A model generated the notes under the pieces. It was not told the origin of the DNA and made no database searches. It saw only the letters and a list, made by a program, of their open reading frames with translations. This document shows positions 1 to 8,721 of a stretch of DNA of 64,000 nucleotides, piece after piece (positions within the stretch are counted from its first letter, which is position 1; the number at the start of each line of letters is the position of its first letter). A program made the translations under genes and the position numbers. This stretch comes from JAJFUV01 sp964384215. GTDB taxonomy: Bacteria; Acidobacteriota; Terriglobia; Bryobacterales; Bryobacteraceae. The stretch lies in contig CAYLLB010000017.1 in NCBI GenBank assembly GCA_964384215.1, positions 1 through 64,000 of the forward strand, written 5' to 3'.

Positions 1-62
1 GGATTCGAACCCACGACCCCGGCGTTGCGAACGCCGTGCTCTCCCAGCTGAGCTACTCGCCC
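1..62 (-). tRNA. tRNA-Ala (anticodon CGC), 3' end beyond window
   Basis: Read on the minus strand, the first 62 bases fold as a tRNA: acceptor arm GGGCGAG, TA at positions 8-9, D-stem GCTC/GAGC, anticodon stem CGGCG/CGCCG around the loop TTCGCAA, then a T-arm ending GGTTCGAATCC. The anticodon CGC reads the alanine codon GCG. The last acceptor bases and any CCA lie outside the window, so the alanine-specific G3:U70 pair cannot be checked. A fitting promoter lies directly upstream at 77-105. Confidence 0.93.
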
Positions 63-76
63 ACGTTAACACTCTC

Positions 77-105
77 AATATAACACGCCGGCTTGAAGCG
101 GTAAA
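77..105 (-). promoter_or_regulatory. Predicted sigma70-type promoter of tRNA-Ala
   Basis: On the minus strand TTTACC (100-105) and TATATT (77-82) are separated by 17 bases, close to the TTGACA/TATAAT consensus. The -10 box ends 15 bases before the mature tRNA 5' end at 62, leaving a short leader. The -35 box abuts the ATG of the divergent methyltransferase at 106. Confidence 0.6.
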
Positions 106-795
106 ATGAATCAGATGCCGGAAATCACCATTCAGGAGCAGTTGGCCAAGATGCGCCGGGACTGGGACGACCGTGCGCGGGAAAACGCCCGGCACTACGT
201 CGAAAGCTCCCGAACAGATTGGTCCGATGAGGAGTTCTTCAAGTCCGGCGAGTGCACCGTGGCTGGTGAAATCCTCACCGACATGATCAACATTTGCCAG
301 GGCTTGCACCCCCAGCAGATGAAGGTCCTCGAAATCGGCTGTGGCGCAGGCCGGGTGACGCGCGCCCTTGCCCGCTTGTTCGGCGAAGTGCATGCCGTCG
401 ACGTGAGCGCGGAGATGATCAAACAGGCCCGGCGCAACCTTGCGGGTTTCGCCAATGTGCACCTTTACCTCAACAACGGCATGGACCTCAGCCCGTTGCC
501 GCCAATCGAATTCGACTTCGCTTTCTCCAGCATCGTCTTCCAGCACATCCCCAGCTACGAAGTTATTGAGAGCTACGTGCGCGAGGTGCACAGGTTGCTG
601 CGGCCCGGTGCGCTGTTCAAGTTCCAGGTCCAGGGCGGATTGTCCGAGCAGAGTCTTCCCGACGATACTTGGGTGGGCGTTTCTTACACCGATGAACAGG
701 CCGTGGCCTTAGCTGAACGCTGTGGCTTTGAACCTCGTTATCGCGTGGGCGCAGGGGAACAGTACTTCTGGCTGTGGTTTTTCAAACGCTCCTGA
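106..795 (+). CDS. Class I SAM-dependent methyltransferase
   Basis: A 229-residue soluble protein with a Rossmann-type SAM-binding fold. Motif I is VLEIGCGAGRVTRAL near residues 74-88, followed by an acidic strand end (VHAVDVS, about residues 95-101) that would bind the SAM ribose, and a later FSSIVFQHIP segment typical of the Methyltransf_11/25 group. The substrate cannot be told from sequence. It is a single gene, divergent from tRNA-Ala and convergent with the small pilin gene downstream. The ATG at 106 lies only about 25 bases from the putative tRNA transcription start, so its own promoter must overlap the tRNA promoter region or lie further upstream. The family is certain; the role is unknown. 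Confidence 0.85.
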   Translation: MNQMPEITIQEQLAKMRRDWDDRARENARHYVESSRTDWSDEEFFKSGECTVAGEILTDMINICQGLHPQQMKVLEIGCGAGRVTRALARLFGEVHAVDVSAEMIKQARRNLAGFANVHLYLNNGMDLSPLPPIEFDFAFSSIVFQHIPSYEVIESYVREVHRLLRPGALFKFQVQGGLSEQSLPDDTWVGVSYTDEQAVALAERCGFEPRYRVGAGEQYFWLWFFKRS

Positions 796-846
796 GAGCC
801 CAGCCGCCGCGGGTCGCTGCGTTACCTAGCAAGGCTGCGAACGGCG

Positions 847-1044
847 TTACCGCATTAATCCGGTCAGGCAGACTACCTTCGAGAAGATGCCGCTCACGGC
901 GGGCATCACTTGGGGAGGGAGAAAGCCCGCCACGACAACTGCCACTGTTGCGGCCATGAGGGCATACTCGATCATGTCCTGGCCTTGGCAGCACCGGGCC
1001 AGCCGGGTTGCCCAAAACAATAAGCTGTTCACTGACCAAGTCAT
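847..1044 (-). CDS. Flp-type (type IVb) pilin-like small protein
   Basis: A 65-residue protein with the layout of a Flp/TadA-system prepilin. It has a short basic leader, then G-QDMIEYALMAA, with Gly at -1, Glu at +5 and Tyr at +6 of the expected prepilin-peptidase cleavage site, followed by a hydrophobic helix (VAVVVAGFLPP). These are the defining marks of class IVb pilins. The ATG at 1044 is preceded by AAGGAGG nine bases upstream, a near-ideal ribosome-binding site, which supports a real gene despite its size. It lies 110 bases downstream of the secreted protein gene ending at 1155, on the same strand. No Tad/Flp assembly genes sit beside it; a secretin and an AAA ATPase occur about 42 kb away. 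The C-terminal end (CLTGLMR) is unremarkable. Confidence 0.78.
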   Translation of the reverse strand: MTWSVNSLLFWATRLARCCQGQDMIEYALMAATVAVVVAGFLPPQVMPAVSGIFSKVVCLTGLMR

Positions 1045-1154
1045 AGGCCAGCGCCTCCTTCACGAATCCCTACTCCTCCATCCTGGCCGTTGTTGGACGT
1101 CCGGGCAAGCCGTAGATACGCGTAGAGAGGCGCGGCCAAACTACTTAGTGTTCC

Positions 1155-2474
1155 CTACTGTATGAGTCCTAGTCGTGCCGGGTACCGGAGCACCGTGTAG
1201 CCCTGAAGCGCAATGCTCTCGGTGGTCTGTCCGGCCATGCGCCCCAAGAAACTGATGGTCAAATCCGTGTCGATTCCGTCCGAAGCACTGCCAGCAGCCG
1301 CCAGAAAGCCCAGAAGAGTACCCCAGCTCTGCACCGACCACGCGGCACCTCCAACGGCAAGCGCAGCTTCTCCCTTCAACGTGGCGGCGTGGTCGGATGC
1401 GGATGCGGCCCGAGTTGCCAGCGTCGAGCCCCCCCATTTCACCTCGAAACTGAACCCCACACCGCTCCCGGCGTGCGCATAGTCGGCCCGGATCTCCACC
1501 CGGTCGCCGGCTTGCAGTGTGCCCGCGGGAATCGTACAGGCGCCCAGGGCGGTGGCAACGGTGGCGCTCGTCGCAACGCCTTGGCCTCCGCACAGAACCT
1601 GTGCGGCCGGCGCCACGCTGTTCAGATACGCAAGCGAGGCCGTCGCGCCCACCCGATAAGACGCCAACAGCGTGTCTCCGCTTTGCGGGATCGCCGCGGA
1701 AACGAACCTGATGCTGGTCCCGGTGATGCTGTAATCGAAGCCGGGTTTCTGGAGAACACCGTTGCGGTAGAGCGACAGGCTGCCGGCCGGGTCCGGCGCG
1801 TTCAATAGCGTGAATGTGGCGTTGACACCGTTCACCGGTCCCGATGGAACCTCTCCGTCGATGAAGGCGGGCGATGTGCTGCACGGCCCCGAGGTGCCGT
1901 CTACGTGTACGCAACTAGCGCCGTCGCCGGACACCGACTCCAGTTCTCCTTTTGAGTTGATCGCCACGGCTCGCGAACTGGTGAACACCGGCGACTTGAC
2001 CGGCCGCGAAGCCATTTCCGCCATCAGGCCGATGACATCGCTCATTTGCACCTCGGTGCTCACCTGGCCCGGCAACACTTCCTCGCCGGTTGCATCCAGC
2101 GCGCGCACGTCGCTCAGCCGCAGGACCGTCGAACTGGGCGGCACGTGCCAGATTTCTTCGAACTGCACGCGGCCATCGCTGTTGTAACGCACGTTGTAGT
2201 ACGCCGAGCTGGCGGCATTGGTGGTGGGAACCAATTGCACTTTCAGGCTTCCATTGATGATCTGGACCGTCAGGCTCTGCGTCATGATCGCCGATGAGTC
2301 CGCGGCTTCAAAGCTCTTCCACTCGATAAACGCGGTGCCGTGGAAGCGCGAGCCGTCCGCCTTATAGAGAACGTCTTGAATCGTAGTCAGTGGCGGGGTT
2401 CCGCGAAGGCTCCCGCAAATCATGATCGTCAGGGCAGCGAACCGGGCTATCCGCCGCGGTTGAAATCCATTCAT
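1155..2474 (-). CDS. Secreted protein of unknown function with a tail-fibre-like repeat
   Basis: A 439-residue protein with an N-terminal basic/hydrophobic signal-like segment (residues 1-26). The ATG at 2474 has GGAGG six bases upstream. I do not recognise a named family for the whole protein. Residues about 205-280 contain a pattern seen in many phage tail and surface proteins: an N-x-T-F-T-L segment, SLYRNGVLQK, DYSITG, then GDTLLASYR. This suggests a small beta-sandwich surface domain. The C-terminal third is rich in Ala, Gly and Thr with alternating hydrophobics, consistent with beta structure. It could be a surface or extracellular structural protein. It lies upstream of the Flp-type pilin gene on the same strand, which may hint at a cell-surface role, but that is only inference from position. 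Confidence 0.6.
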   Translation of the reverse strand: MNGFQPRRIARFAALTIMICGSLRGTPPLTTIQDVLYKADGSRFHGTAFIEWKSFEAADSSAIMTQSLTVQIINGSLKVQLVPTTNAASSAYYNVRYNSDGRVQFEEIWHVPPSSTVLRLSDVRALDATGEEVLPGQVSTEVQMSDVIGLMAEMASRPVKSPVFTSSRAVAINSKGELESVSGDGASCVHVDGTSGPCSTSPAFIDGEVPSGPVNGVNATFTLLNAPDPAGSLSLYRNGVLQKPGFDYSITGTSIRFVSAAIPQSGDTLLASYRVGATASLAYLNSVAPAAQVLCGGQGVATSATVATALGACTIPAGTLQAGDRVEIRADYAHAGSGVGFSFEVKWGGSTLATRAASASDHAATLKGEAALAVGGAAWSVQSWGTLLGFLAAAGSASDGIDTDLTISFLGRMAGQTTESIALQGYTVLRYPARLGLIQ

Positions 2475-2654
2475 AACCAGCCTCCAAAGAAAATAGCCGG
2501 CGCGCGTGGCGCAGTGTCAGCTACAGTCTATGCACGCCGATCCGGCGTTAAGGGAGGCTGCTTTCGTCCTGGTGCGTGCTAACGCACGGAGCCTCAATCA
2601 GTTGACGATCGCGAAATTTCTTTCTGTGGCGTGTGAACGCAAAACAGGGCGCCG

Positions 2655-3932
2655 CTATTTCAATTCGCCCTTGGTGATCCGCTCGGCGTTCAAATAAGGG
2701 CGCAGAGCTTCCGGAATGACCACGCTGCCGTCGGCCTGCTGGTAATTCTCCACTACCGCCACCCACGTGCGACCCACCGCCAGGCCGCTGCCGTTCAGTG
2801 TGTGCACGAACTCGGCCTTCTTGCCCGCCTTCATGCGGATATTGGCCCGCCGCGCCTGGAACGCTTCGAAGTTCGAGCAGGAGCTGATCTCCTTGTAGGC
2901 GCTCTGTCCCGGCAGCCACACTTCGAGGTCGTAGGTCTTGGCCGAAGAGAACCCCAGGTCGCCGGTGCAGAGCGCCACCGTGCGATACGGCAGCCCCAGC
3001 TTCTGCAAGATGCTCTCCGCGTCGGAGGTCAGCTTCTCCAACTCGTCGTAGCTCTGGTCCGGCTGCACGAACTTCACCAGTTCCACCTTCTGAAACTGGT
3101 GCTGGCGGATGATGCCGCGTACGTCGCGGCCGTACGAGCCGGCCTCGCTGCGGAAGCACGGCGTGTAAGCGCACAATCGTATAGGCAGCCGGTTCGCATC
3201 AAGCGTCTCGCCGCGGTAGAGGTTTGTCACCGGGACTTCGGCCGTAGGCGCCAGCCAGAAATCGTAGCCTTCGCACTTGAACAGGTCTTCCTTGAACTTC
3301 GGAAGCTGGCCCGTTCCAAAAAGGCTGTCGGAGTTCACCATGAACGGCGGCAGCACTTCCGTGTAGCCGTGCTCGCGCGTGTGCGTGTCGAGCATGAAAT
3401 TAATCAACGCGCGCTCGAGTTTCGCACCCAAATCGTAGTAGACGGCGAACCGCGCCCCGGTAATTTTCGCGGCCCGTTCCAGGTCGAGTACGCCGAGCGC
3501 CGGCCCCAGGTCCCAATGCGCCTGCGGCTGAAACGCGAACTCTGGTGGTTTGCCCCATCGGCGCACCTCCACGTTCTCTTCCTCGTTGCGCCCGATGGGC
3601 ACGGACTCGTGCGGCACGTTCGGAATCCCGGCCAAGTGCAGCCGGAACTCATCGTCGAGCGCTTTCAATTGCTCGTCGAGCGCGGAAATCCGGTCGCCGA
3701 TTTCGCGTACCTTCTGCTGCCGCTCACTCGTGTCGGCCCCCTGCTTCCGCAGTTTGCTAATCTCCGTGCTCTCGCTGTTGCGCAACGCCCGCAGTTGCTC
3801 GGTTTCGGTTACCGCTGCGCGACGGCGGCTGTCGAGCTCGCGAAAATCGTTCAGATCCAGGGTGAATCCGCGCGTGGCCAGTCGCGCCGCGAACTCATCC
3901 AAATGATTGCGGAATGTCGACAGATCGTGCAT
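2655..3932 (-). CDS. serS: Seryl-tRNA synthetase
   Basis: A cytoplasmic class II aminoacyl-tRNA synthetase of 425 residues that charges tRNA-Ser (and tRNA-Sec). The N-terminal 100 residues form the long antiparallel coiled coil that grips the tRNA extra arm (many charged heptads around ERQQKVREIGDRI). The catalytic core follows, with class II motif 2 around RLCAYTPCFRSEAGSYGRD (TPCFRSEAG) and motif 3 around GLAVGRTWVAVVENYQ. The Ser-binding segment LAPTAEVPVTN is also present. The reading frame extends upstream to a GTG at 3989, but family length and the usual start at M-H-D-L place the start at 3932. No strong ribosome-binding site is seen at either choice. It stands alone, divergent from the E1 dehydrogenase gene. 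Confidence 0.96.
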   Translation of the reverse strand: MHDLSTFRNHLDEFAARLATRGFTLDLNDFRELDSRRRAAVTETEQLRALRNSESTEISKLRKQGADTSERQQKVREIGDRISALDEQLKALDDEFRLHLAGIPNVPHESVPIGRNEEENVEVRRWGKPPEFAFQPQAHWDLGPALGVLDLERAAKITGARFAVYYDLGAKLERALINFMLDTHTREHGYTEVLPPFMVNSDSLFGTGQLPKFKEDLFKCEGYDFWLAPTAEVPVTNLYRGETLDANRLPIRLCAYTPCFRSEAGSYGRDVRGIIRQHQFQKVELVKFVQPDQSYDELEKLTSDAESILQKLGLPYRTVALCTGDLGFSSAKTYDLEVWLPGQSAYKEISSCSNFEAFQARRANIRMKAGKKAEFVHTLNGSGLAVGRTWVAVVENYQQADGSVVIPEALRPYLNAERITKGELK

Positions 3933-4018
3933 GGCTGAAAAAAGGTGGGTGAAGTAGTTAGGATAGCTCTCTTCTAGCTTCCCGCGCACTGGGCTACACT
4001 TTAATCGGAGATCCGAGC

Positions 4019-6124
4019 ATGGCCGTCGGCATCACGACAGAGGTTCCCACAGCGGTGCGGTCTCCCGCGAACGGCTTGTCGAGGGAAGATCTGATCCGGG
4101 CGTTCCGTTTGATGTACACATCGCGGCGCCTGGACGACCGCGAAATCCTGCTCAAGCGCCAGAACCGTATCTTCTTCCAGATTTCCGGGGCGGGCCACGA
4201 GGCCGTGCAGGTGGCCGCAGGCTTTGCGCTGCGCTCCGGCCAGGACTGGTTCTACCCTTACTACCGTGATCGCGCTTTGTGTCTCACGCTCGGCGTCACT
4301 CCCGAGGAAATGCTGCTGGCCGCGGTCGGCGCCGCCGCAGACCCTTCTTCGGGCGGCCGGCAGATGCCTTCACACTGGGGCCATCGCAAGTACAACATTG
4401 TCTCTACCAGTTCGCCCACCGGCACGCAGTTTCTGCAGGCCGCCGGCTGTGCGCAGGCCTGCCGTTACCTGGACCCCAACTCCACAGAGATCACCCTGGT
4501 CACCACCGGTGATGGAGCCACCAGCGAAGGCGAATTCTGGGAGGCGATCAATGCGGCCTGCCTTGAACGCCTGCGCATGATCTTCCTGGTAGAGGACAAC
4601 GGTTACGCCATTTCGGTGCCCGTCGAGCGCCAGACGGCCGGCGGCAGCGTGTCGCGCGTGCTCGCGGGCTTTCCTGACCTGCTCATCCGCGAAGTAGACG
4701 GCACGGACCTGCTCGCCTCCTACGGCGCCTTGCGCGAGGCTGTTGAATACGTCCGCGCGGGCGAGGGCCCGGCCCTGGTGCATGCGCACGTTATCCGCCC
4801 CTACTCGCACTCACTTTCCGACGATGAGCGCCTTTACAAGACAGAGGCCGAACGCGCCGAAGAGGCCGCGCGCGACCCCATCGCGCGCTTTCCCGAAATG
4901 CTGGTACGCGCGGGTGTGCTGGATACCGCGGCGCTCGATGTGCTCATGCACGAAGTTGACCAGCAGATCCAGGCCATCAGCGACAAGGTGCTCGATGCGC
5001 CGCCCCCGCCGCGAGGCTGCGCGCTGCGGCATCTCTATTCCGGCAAAGTCGATCCCGCCTCGGATGCGTTTCACTCCGCGCCGGATTTCGACGGCGGGCC
5101 GCGCACGATGGTGGACGAGATCAACCTCACGCTGGCCGAGGAGATGCGGCGGAACCCCAACATCGTGGTCTTCGGCGAGGACGTGGCCGACTGCGGCCGC
5201 GAATGCAACCTGGCTAAAGTCAAGGGCAAAGGCGGCGTCTTCAAGGCCACCCACGGGCTGCAGCGCCAGTTCGGGACCCGGCGCTGTTTCGACACGCCCA
5301 TCGCCGAGGCTGCCATTGTTGGCCGCGCCATCGGCATGGCGACGCGCGGGCTAAAACCGGTTGCCGAAATCCAGTTCTTCGATTACATCTGGCCCGCAAT
5401 GATGCAGCTCCGCGATGAACTGGCCACATTGCGCTGGCGCTCCAACAACGCGTTCTCCGCGCCGGTGGTGGTGCGTGTGGCCATAGGAGGCTATCTCAGT
5501 GGCGGCGCCATTTATCACAGCCAGTGCGGCGAAGTGGCCTTCACACACATTCCCGGCCTGCGCGTGGTCTTCCCGTCGAACGCCATGGACGCCTGCGGCC
5601 TCCTGCGCACCGCCTTGCGCGCCGACGACCCCGTGCTCTTCCTCGAGCACAAGAAACTCTACCGCGAGCCTTACAATCGCTTCCCGCACCCCGGACCCGA
5701 GTACACCATCCCGTTCGGCCGGGCCAAGGTAGTCAAGGGCGGCAATCGCCTGACCATCGTGACTTATGGCGCGCTGGTGCAGAAGAGCCTGCAGGCCGCC
5801 TTTCAGCTTGAGCAGCGCAATCCGGACTGGACCGTCGAAGTCATCGACCTCCGCACGCTGGCCCCTTACGACTGGAACACCATCCGCGCATCCATCGAAA
5901 AGACCAGCCGCGTGCTCGTCGCGCACGAAGATTGCCTGAGCTGGGGCTATGGCGCGGAAATCGCCGCGCGTATCGCGAACGAACTGTTCGATCTGCTGGA
6001 CGCGCCTATTGGGCGAGTGGCCGCACTCGACACCTGGATCGGTTACAACCCCCAGCTCGAGGAGGAAATCCTGCCGCAGGTGGACGACCTGGCGCGCGAA
6101 GCCGAGCGTCTGCTCATGTACTGA
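4019..6124 (+). CDS. Fused 2-oxoacid dehydrogenase E1 alpha/beta (branched-chain type)
   Basis: A 701-residue thiamine-diphosphate enzyme carrying both E1 subunits in one chain. Residues about 25-335 are the alpha part, with the ThDP motif GDG (164-166) followed by EDNGYAIS (192-199), plus the conserved SSPTGTQ and SEGEFWEA segments. Residues about 360-701 are the beta part (VFGEDVA, FDTPIAEAAIVGRAIGMA, then a transketolase C-terminal domain with VIDLRTLAPYD). E1 decarboxylates a 2-oxoacid and acylates the lipoyl group of E2. The segment order and motifs favour the branched-chain/acetoin E1 group, which is heterotetrameric in most bacteria; alpha-beta fusions are known in Acidobacteria and Bacteroidetes. 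No E2 or E3 gene is adjacent, so the partner must be encoded elsewhere. Confidence 0.9.
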   Translation: MAVGITTEVPTAVRSPANGLSREDLIRAFRLMYTSRRLDDREILLKRQNRIFFQISGAGHEAVQVAAGFALRSGQDWFYPYYRDRALCLTLGVTPEEMLLAAVGAAADPSSGGRQMPSHWGHRKYNIVSTSSPTGTQFLQAAGCAQACRYLDPNSTEITLVTTGDGATSEGEFWEAINAACLERLRMIFLVEDNGYAISVPVERQTAGGSVSRVLAGFPDLLIREVDGTDLLASYGALREAVEYVRAGEGPALVHAHVIRPYSHSLSDDERLYKTEAERAEEAARDPIARFPEMLVRAGVLDTAALDVLMHEVDQQIQAISDKVLDAPPPPRGCALRHLYSGKVDPASDAFHSAPDFDGGPRTMVDEINLTLAEEMRRNPNIVVFGEDVADCGRECNLAKVKGKGGVFKATHGLQRQFGTRRCFDTPIAEAAIVGRAIGMATRGLKPVAEIQFFDYIWPAMMQLRDELATLRWRSNNAFSAPVVVRVAIGGYLSGGAIYHSQCGEVAFTHIPGLRVVFPSNAMDACGLLRTALRADDPVLFLEHKKLYREPYNRFPHPGPEYTIPFGRAKVVKGGNRLTIVTYGALVQKSLQAAFQLEQRNPDWTVEVIDLRTLAPYDWNTIRASIEKTSRVLVAHEDCLSWGYGAEIAARIANELFDLLDAPIGRVAALDTWIGYNPQLEEEILPQVDDLAREAERLLMY

Positions 6125-6131
6125 CTTCGCG

Positions 6132-7907
6132 TTACCGCCCCAACGTGAAATTGGCTTCCAGCGTCGCGCCGTCTCGCATCAGGATGTCCTGGTAGTCCTT
6201 GTTGTAACCCGCCAGCGACACCGAGAGCTTGTGGCGGCCGGGCGCTAGCGGAATCATTGCCGGCGTCTTCTCCGGGCGTGCCTGTCCATCGATGAAGATG
6301 GTGGCGCCCGGCGGAGTAGTCTTCACGATGAGCGTTCCTCCGGCTCGCGCGAGGCTCAGGAAGAGCCCGCTTTCCTTGGGCACCTCGAACACGCGCATGC
6401 CGGTGTTATATCCCTGCAGCACGGCGCTTAGCGCGTGGCGTCCGTGGGGGAGAGTCAGGGAGCAGGGCGTGGTACAGGTCCAGTCCGGGCGCTCGTCAAC
6501 CACGACGCGCGCGCCAGGCGGCATCGAGCGGATCAACACCACCTGCTCTGCCGGCGCGGGGGCCTCCGTCTTGGGGGGGCGTGCCGGCAAGGTGGCCGGG
6601 GCCCGAGCCTGGGCTGGAGCTACTGGCTTCGGTTCCTCCTGCTCGGGGGCAGGCGACATCGGCGAAGGCTTCGCCGGTTCACCCGCGGCGTTCTCCGGCG
6701 CGGGAACCGTCTGAGGCGTACCCGGTTGGGGCTGTTGGACCTGCGGCTGCGGCTGTGCAGGTTCGGCAGGCGTGGCCGCCGGCGAGTTCTGCTCCAGGTA
6801 TTTCGCCGTCCCATAAAACACGCCACCGACGATGGCCACGCCCAGCAGGACCGCCCCTAGCGTGCTCAACCACCCCATGCGGCGAGTTGGAAGCGGTTCT
6901 TCGTCACCGTATCGCGGCCGGCGGTGCCGCGTGGCGGTTTCCTCGCTCGCGATGCGCATCGGCGGCGGAGGCTTCGATGGCGCGGCGGCGCGTACGGCTG
7001 GCTCAGGCGCGCGTGGTGGAACGGCTTGGGCGTCCATCAGGGTCGGCAGCGTGGCGCTCGATCCACGCCGCAGCGCGCGCCAGCCGGGGCGAATGTCACA
7101 AGCTTCTTCGAGCGCGGCGATGAATTGCGTGCAGGAGGCGTACCGCCCGGCCGGATCCTTCGACATAGCCTTGCGCAATACCGCGTCTACCTTGGAATCC
7201 AGCAACGGATTCAACAGGTGCGCCGGCACCGGCTCTTCGCGCACGATCTTGTACAGCAGCGCCGCCAGCGGTTCGGCCACGAATGGTTTCTCGCCCGTAA
7301 GCGTCTCATATGCGATCACTGCCAGGGAAAACTGGTCCGCGCGCCCGTCCACCGGCGCGCTCTGAATCTGCTCCGGCGACATGTAATTCGGCGTGCCCAT
7401 CATCGCGCCGGACTGCGTCATCTGCTGGGAAGCGATCTTGGCCACGCCGAAGTCGGTGATTTTGACCCGCCCGTCTTCGTGGATCATGATGTTGGCGGGC
7501 TTGATGTCGCGGTGTATGATGCCGCGCCCGTGGGCGTAATCCAGCGCCGCCGCCGTCTGGCGGAATACGTTTTGGATGAGATCGTTCGACGGAGGGGTCT
7601 CGGCCGCCAGGAGTTTTTCGAACGTCGGCCCGTTGACGCACTCCATGAAGATGCAGGTGATGTCGCCCTCTTCGGAGATGTCGTAGATCGTGACAATGCC
7701 GGGGTGCGAGAGGATCCCCGCCGATTGCGCCTCACGGAACAGCCGCTCGCGCACCCGGTCGCGTTCGCCGGGAGCCGTGAACTCCGACAGGCGGATCACT
7801 TTGATGGCGACCGTGCGCCCGATGGCCGGGTCGGTGGCCCGGTAAACGATACCCATCGCCCCGCGACCCAGCTCGCCTATGATTTGGTAACGGCCGATGC
7901 GCTCCAT
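6132..7907 (-). CDS. Membrane-anchored Ser/Thr protein kinase with two PEGA domains
   Basis: A 591-residue Hanks-type kinase starting at MERIGRY. The ORF is open further upstream, but this start gives the standard kinase N-terminus. The kinase domain (about residues 5-270) has the glycine loop GRGAMGIVY, catalytic Lys in VAIKVIRL, HRDIKPAN, DFGVAK and MSPEQ, so it should be active. A Pro/Arg-rich linker leads to one membrane helix near LGAVLLGVAIVGGVFYG (about residue 355). A Pro/Gln/Ala-rich stretch and two PEGA repeats then follow outside the membrane (SMPPGARVVVDE and TTPPGATIFIDG, each ending in a GRH-x-L turn and Y-N). PEGA domains are thought to act in cell-envelope recognition. It is convergent with the E1 gene and divergent from the AlkD-like gene. 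Confidence 0.93.
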   Translation of the reverse strand: MERIGRYQIIGELGRGAMGIVYRATDPAIGRTVAIKVIRLSEFTAPGERDRVRERLFREAQSAGILSHPGIVTIYDISEEGDITCIFMECVNGPTFEKLLAAETPPSNDLIQNVFRQTAAALDYAHGRGIIHRDIKPANIMIHEDGRVKITDFGVAKIASQQMTQSGAMMGTPNYMSPEQIQSAPVDGRADQFSLAVIAYETLTGEKPFVAEPLAALLYKIVREEPVPAHLLNPLLDSKVDAVLRKAMSKDPAGRYASCTQFIAALEEACDIRPGWRALRRGSSATLPTLMDAQAVPPRAPEPAVRAAAPSKPPPPMRIASEETATRHRRPRYGDEEPLPTRRMGWLSTLGAVLLGVAIVGGVFYGTAKYLEQNSPAATPAEPAQPQPQVQQPQPGTPQTVPAPENAAGEPAKPSPMSPAPEQEEPKPVAPAQARAPATLPARPPKTEAPAPAEQVVLIRSMPPGARVVVDERPDWTCTTPCSLTLPHGRHALSAVLQGYNTGMRVFEVPKESGLFLSLARAGGTLIVKTTPPGATIFIDGQARPEKTPAMIPLAPGRHKLSVSLAGYNKDYQDILMRDGATLEANFTLGR

Positions 7908-7956
7908 CTTGCGATGCCATTGTAGCGCAACGCTTCGCGGAGAACCGGAGGATAGA

Positions 7957-8721
7957 ATGGAAAGCACCATGCGCGCCCGCAACCTTTCCAAACTCGTCAA
8001 GGAAATCGAGGCGTTCTGCGTGGAACACGCCAGCGCCGCGAATGTGGCCAAGTACTCGCGTTACTTCAAGGAGGGATATCAGGCCTATGGCGTCGATTTC
8101 CAGAGGATGCTTGCTTACAAGAAAGCCCTGCTCGAAGCGCACGCCGAATTGGGCCTTGCCGGCTTCCTCGATCTTGGCGACCTGCTATTTCGCAATCCGA
8201 ACTACGAGATGGGTGCGTTCGCCATCATTCTCACCGCCGCCTTCCGCGACCAGGTCGGTCCCAGGGAGGTTCAGCGCGCCGGGAACTGGCTCGATGAAGG
8301 CGTGCGCAACTGGGCGCACTGCGATGTGCTATCGGGCGAGTTGACCGGATGGTGCCTTGCGAAGGGCTCGGTCAAAATGGACGAGCTCGACAAGTGGCGC
8401 TCGTCGCCGGCGCGCTTCAAGCGCCGCGCCGTCCCGGTGAGCCTGCTTTCGCTGCTGAAGACCGTGAAGGATGGCGCGCCGCTTCTTGAGTTCATCCGGC
8501 CCATGATGAGGGACGAGGAACGTGTCGTTCATCAAGGCCTCGGCTGGTTCCTCCGCGAAGCCTGGAAGAAGCAGCCGAGGCTGGTGGAGCCGTTCCTGGC
8601 CGAATTCAAAGGCACGGCCGCCCGCCTGATCTTCCAGTACGCCACCGAAAAGATGACGCCGGAACAAAAGGCCCGCTACCGGCGTTCCGCGGTTACCAGG
8701 AAATCTTCCCGCCGAGCGTAA
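7957..8721 (+). CDS. AlkD-like DNA alkylation repair protein
   Basis: A 254-residue all-helical protein of the AlkD/AlkC DNA glycosylase superfamily, built from HEAT-like repeats that cradle damaged DNA. Family-like segments include YFKEGYQAYG near the N-terminus, RNWAHCDVLSGEL in the middle (compare NWDLCD in AlkD) and the repeat ERVVHQGLGWFLREAWKKQP (residues about 190-210). The catalytic Asp of AlkD appears kept in HCD. The enzymes remove N3- and N7-alkylated purines. The ATG at 7957 was chosen because CGGAGG lies five bases upstream; a second ATG four codons on is possible. Its 3' end overlaps the convergent TonB-dependent receptor gene by 29 bases. Confidence 0.8.
   Translation: MESTMRARNLSKLVKEIEAFCVEHASAANVAKYSRYFKEGYQAYGVDFQRMLAYKKALLEAHAELGLAGFLDLGDLLFRNPNYEMGAFAIILTAAFRDQVGPREVQRAGNWLDEGVRNWAHCDVLSGELTGWCLAKGSVKMDELDKWRSSPARFKRRAVPVSLLSLLKTVKDGAPLLEFIRPMMRDEERVVHQGLGWFLREAWKKQPRLVEPFLAEFKGTAARLIFQYATEKMTPEQKARYRRSAVTRKSSRRA

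Noticed and set aside
2572..2587. Hairpin GTGCGT-GCTA-ACGCAC downstream of serS
   Set aside because: Only six base pairs, no T-run on the serS side, so not supported as a terminator.
2802..3938. A 378-codon plus-strand frame opposite serS
   Set aside because: It is low-complexity Arg/Val-rich protein antisense to serS, which is unambiguous.
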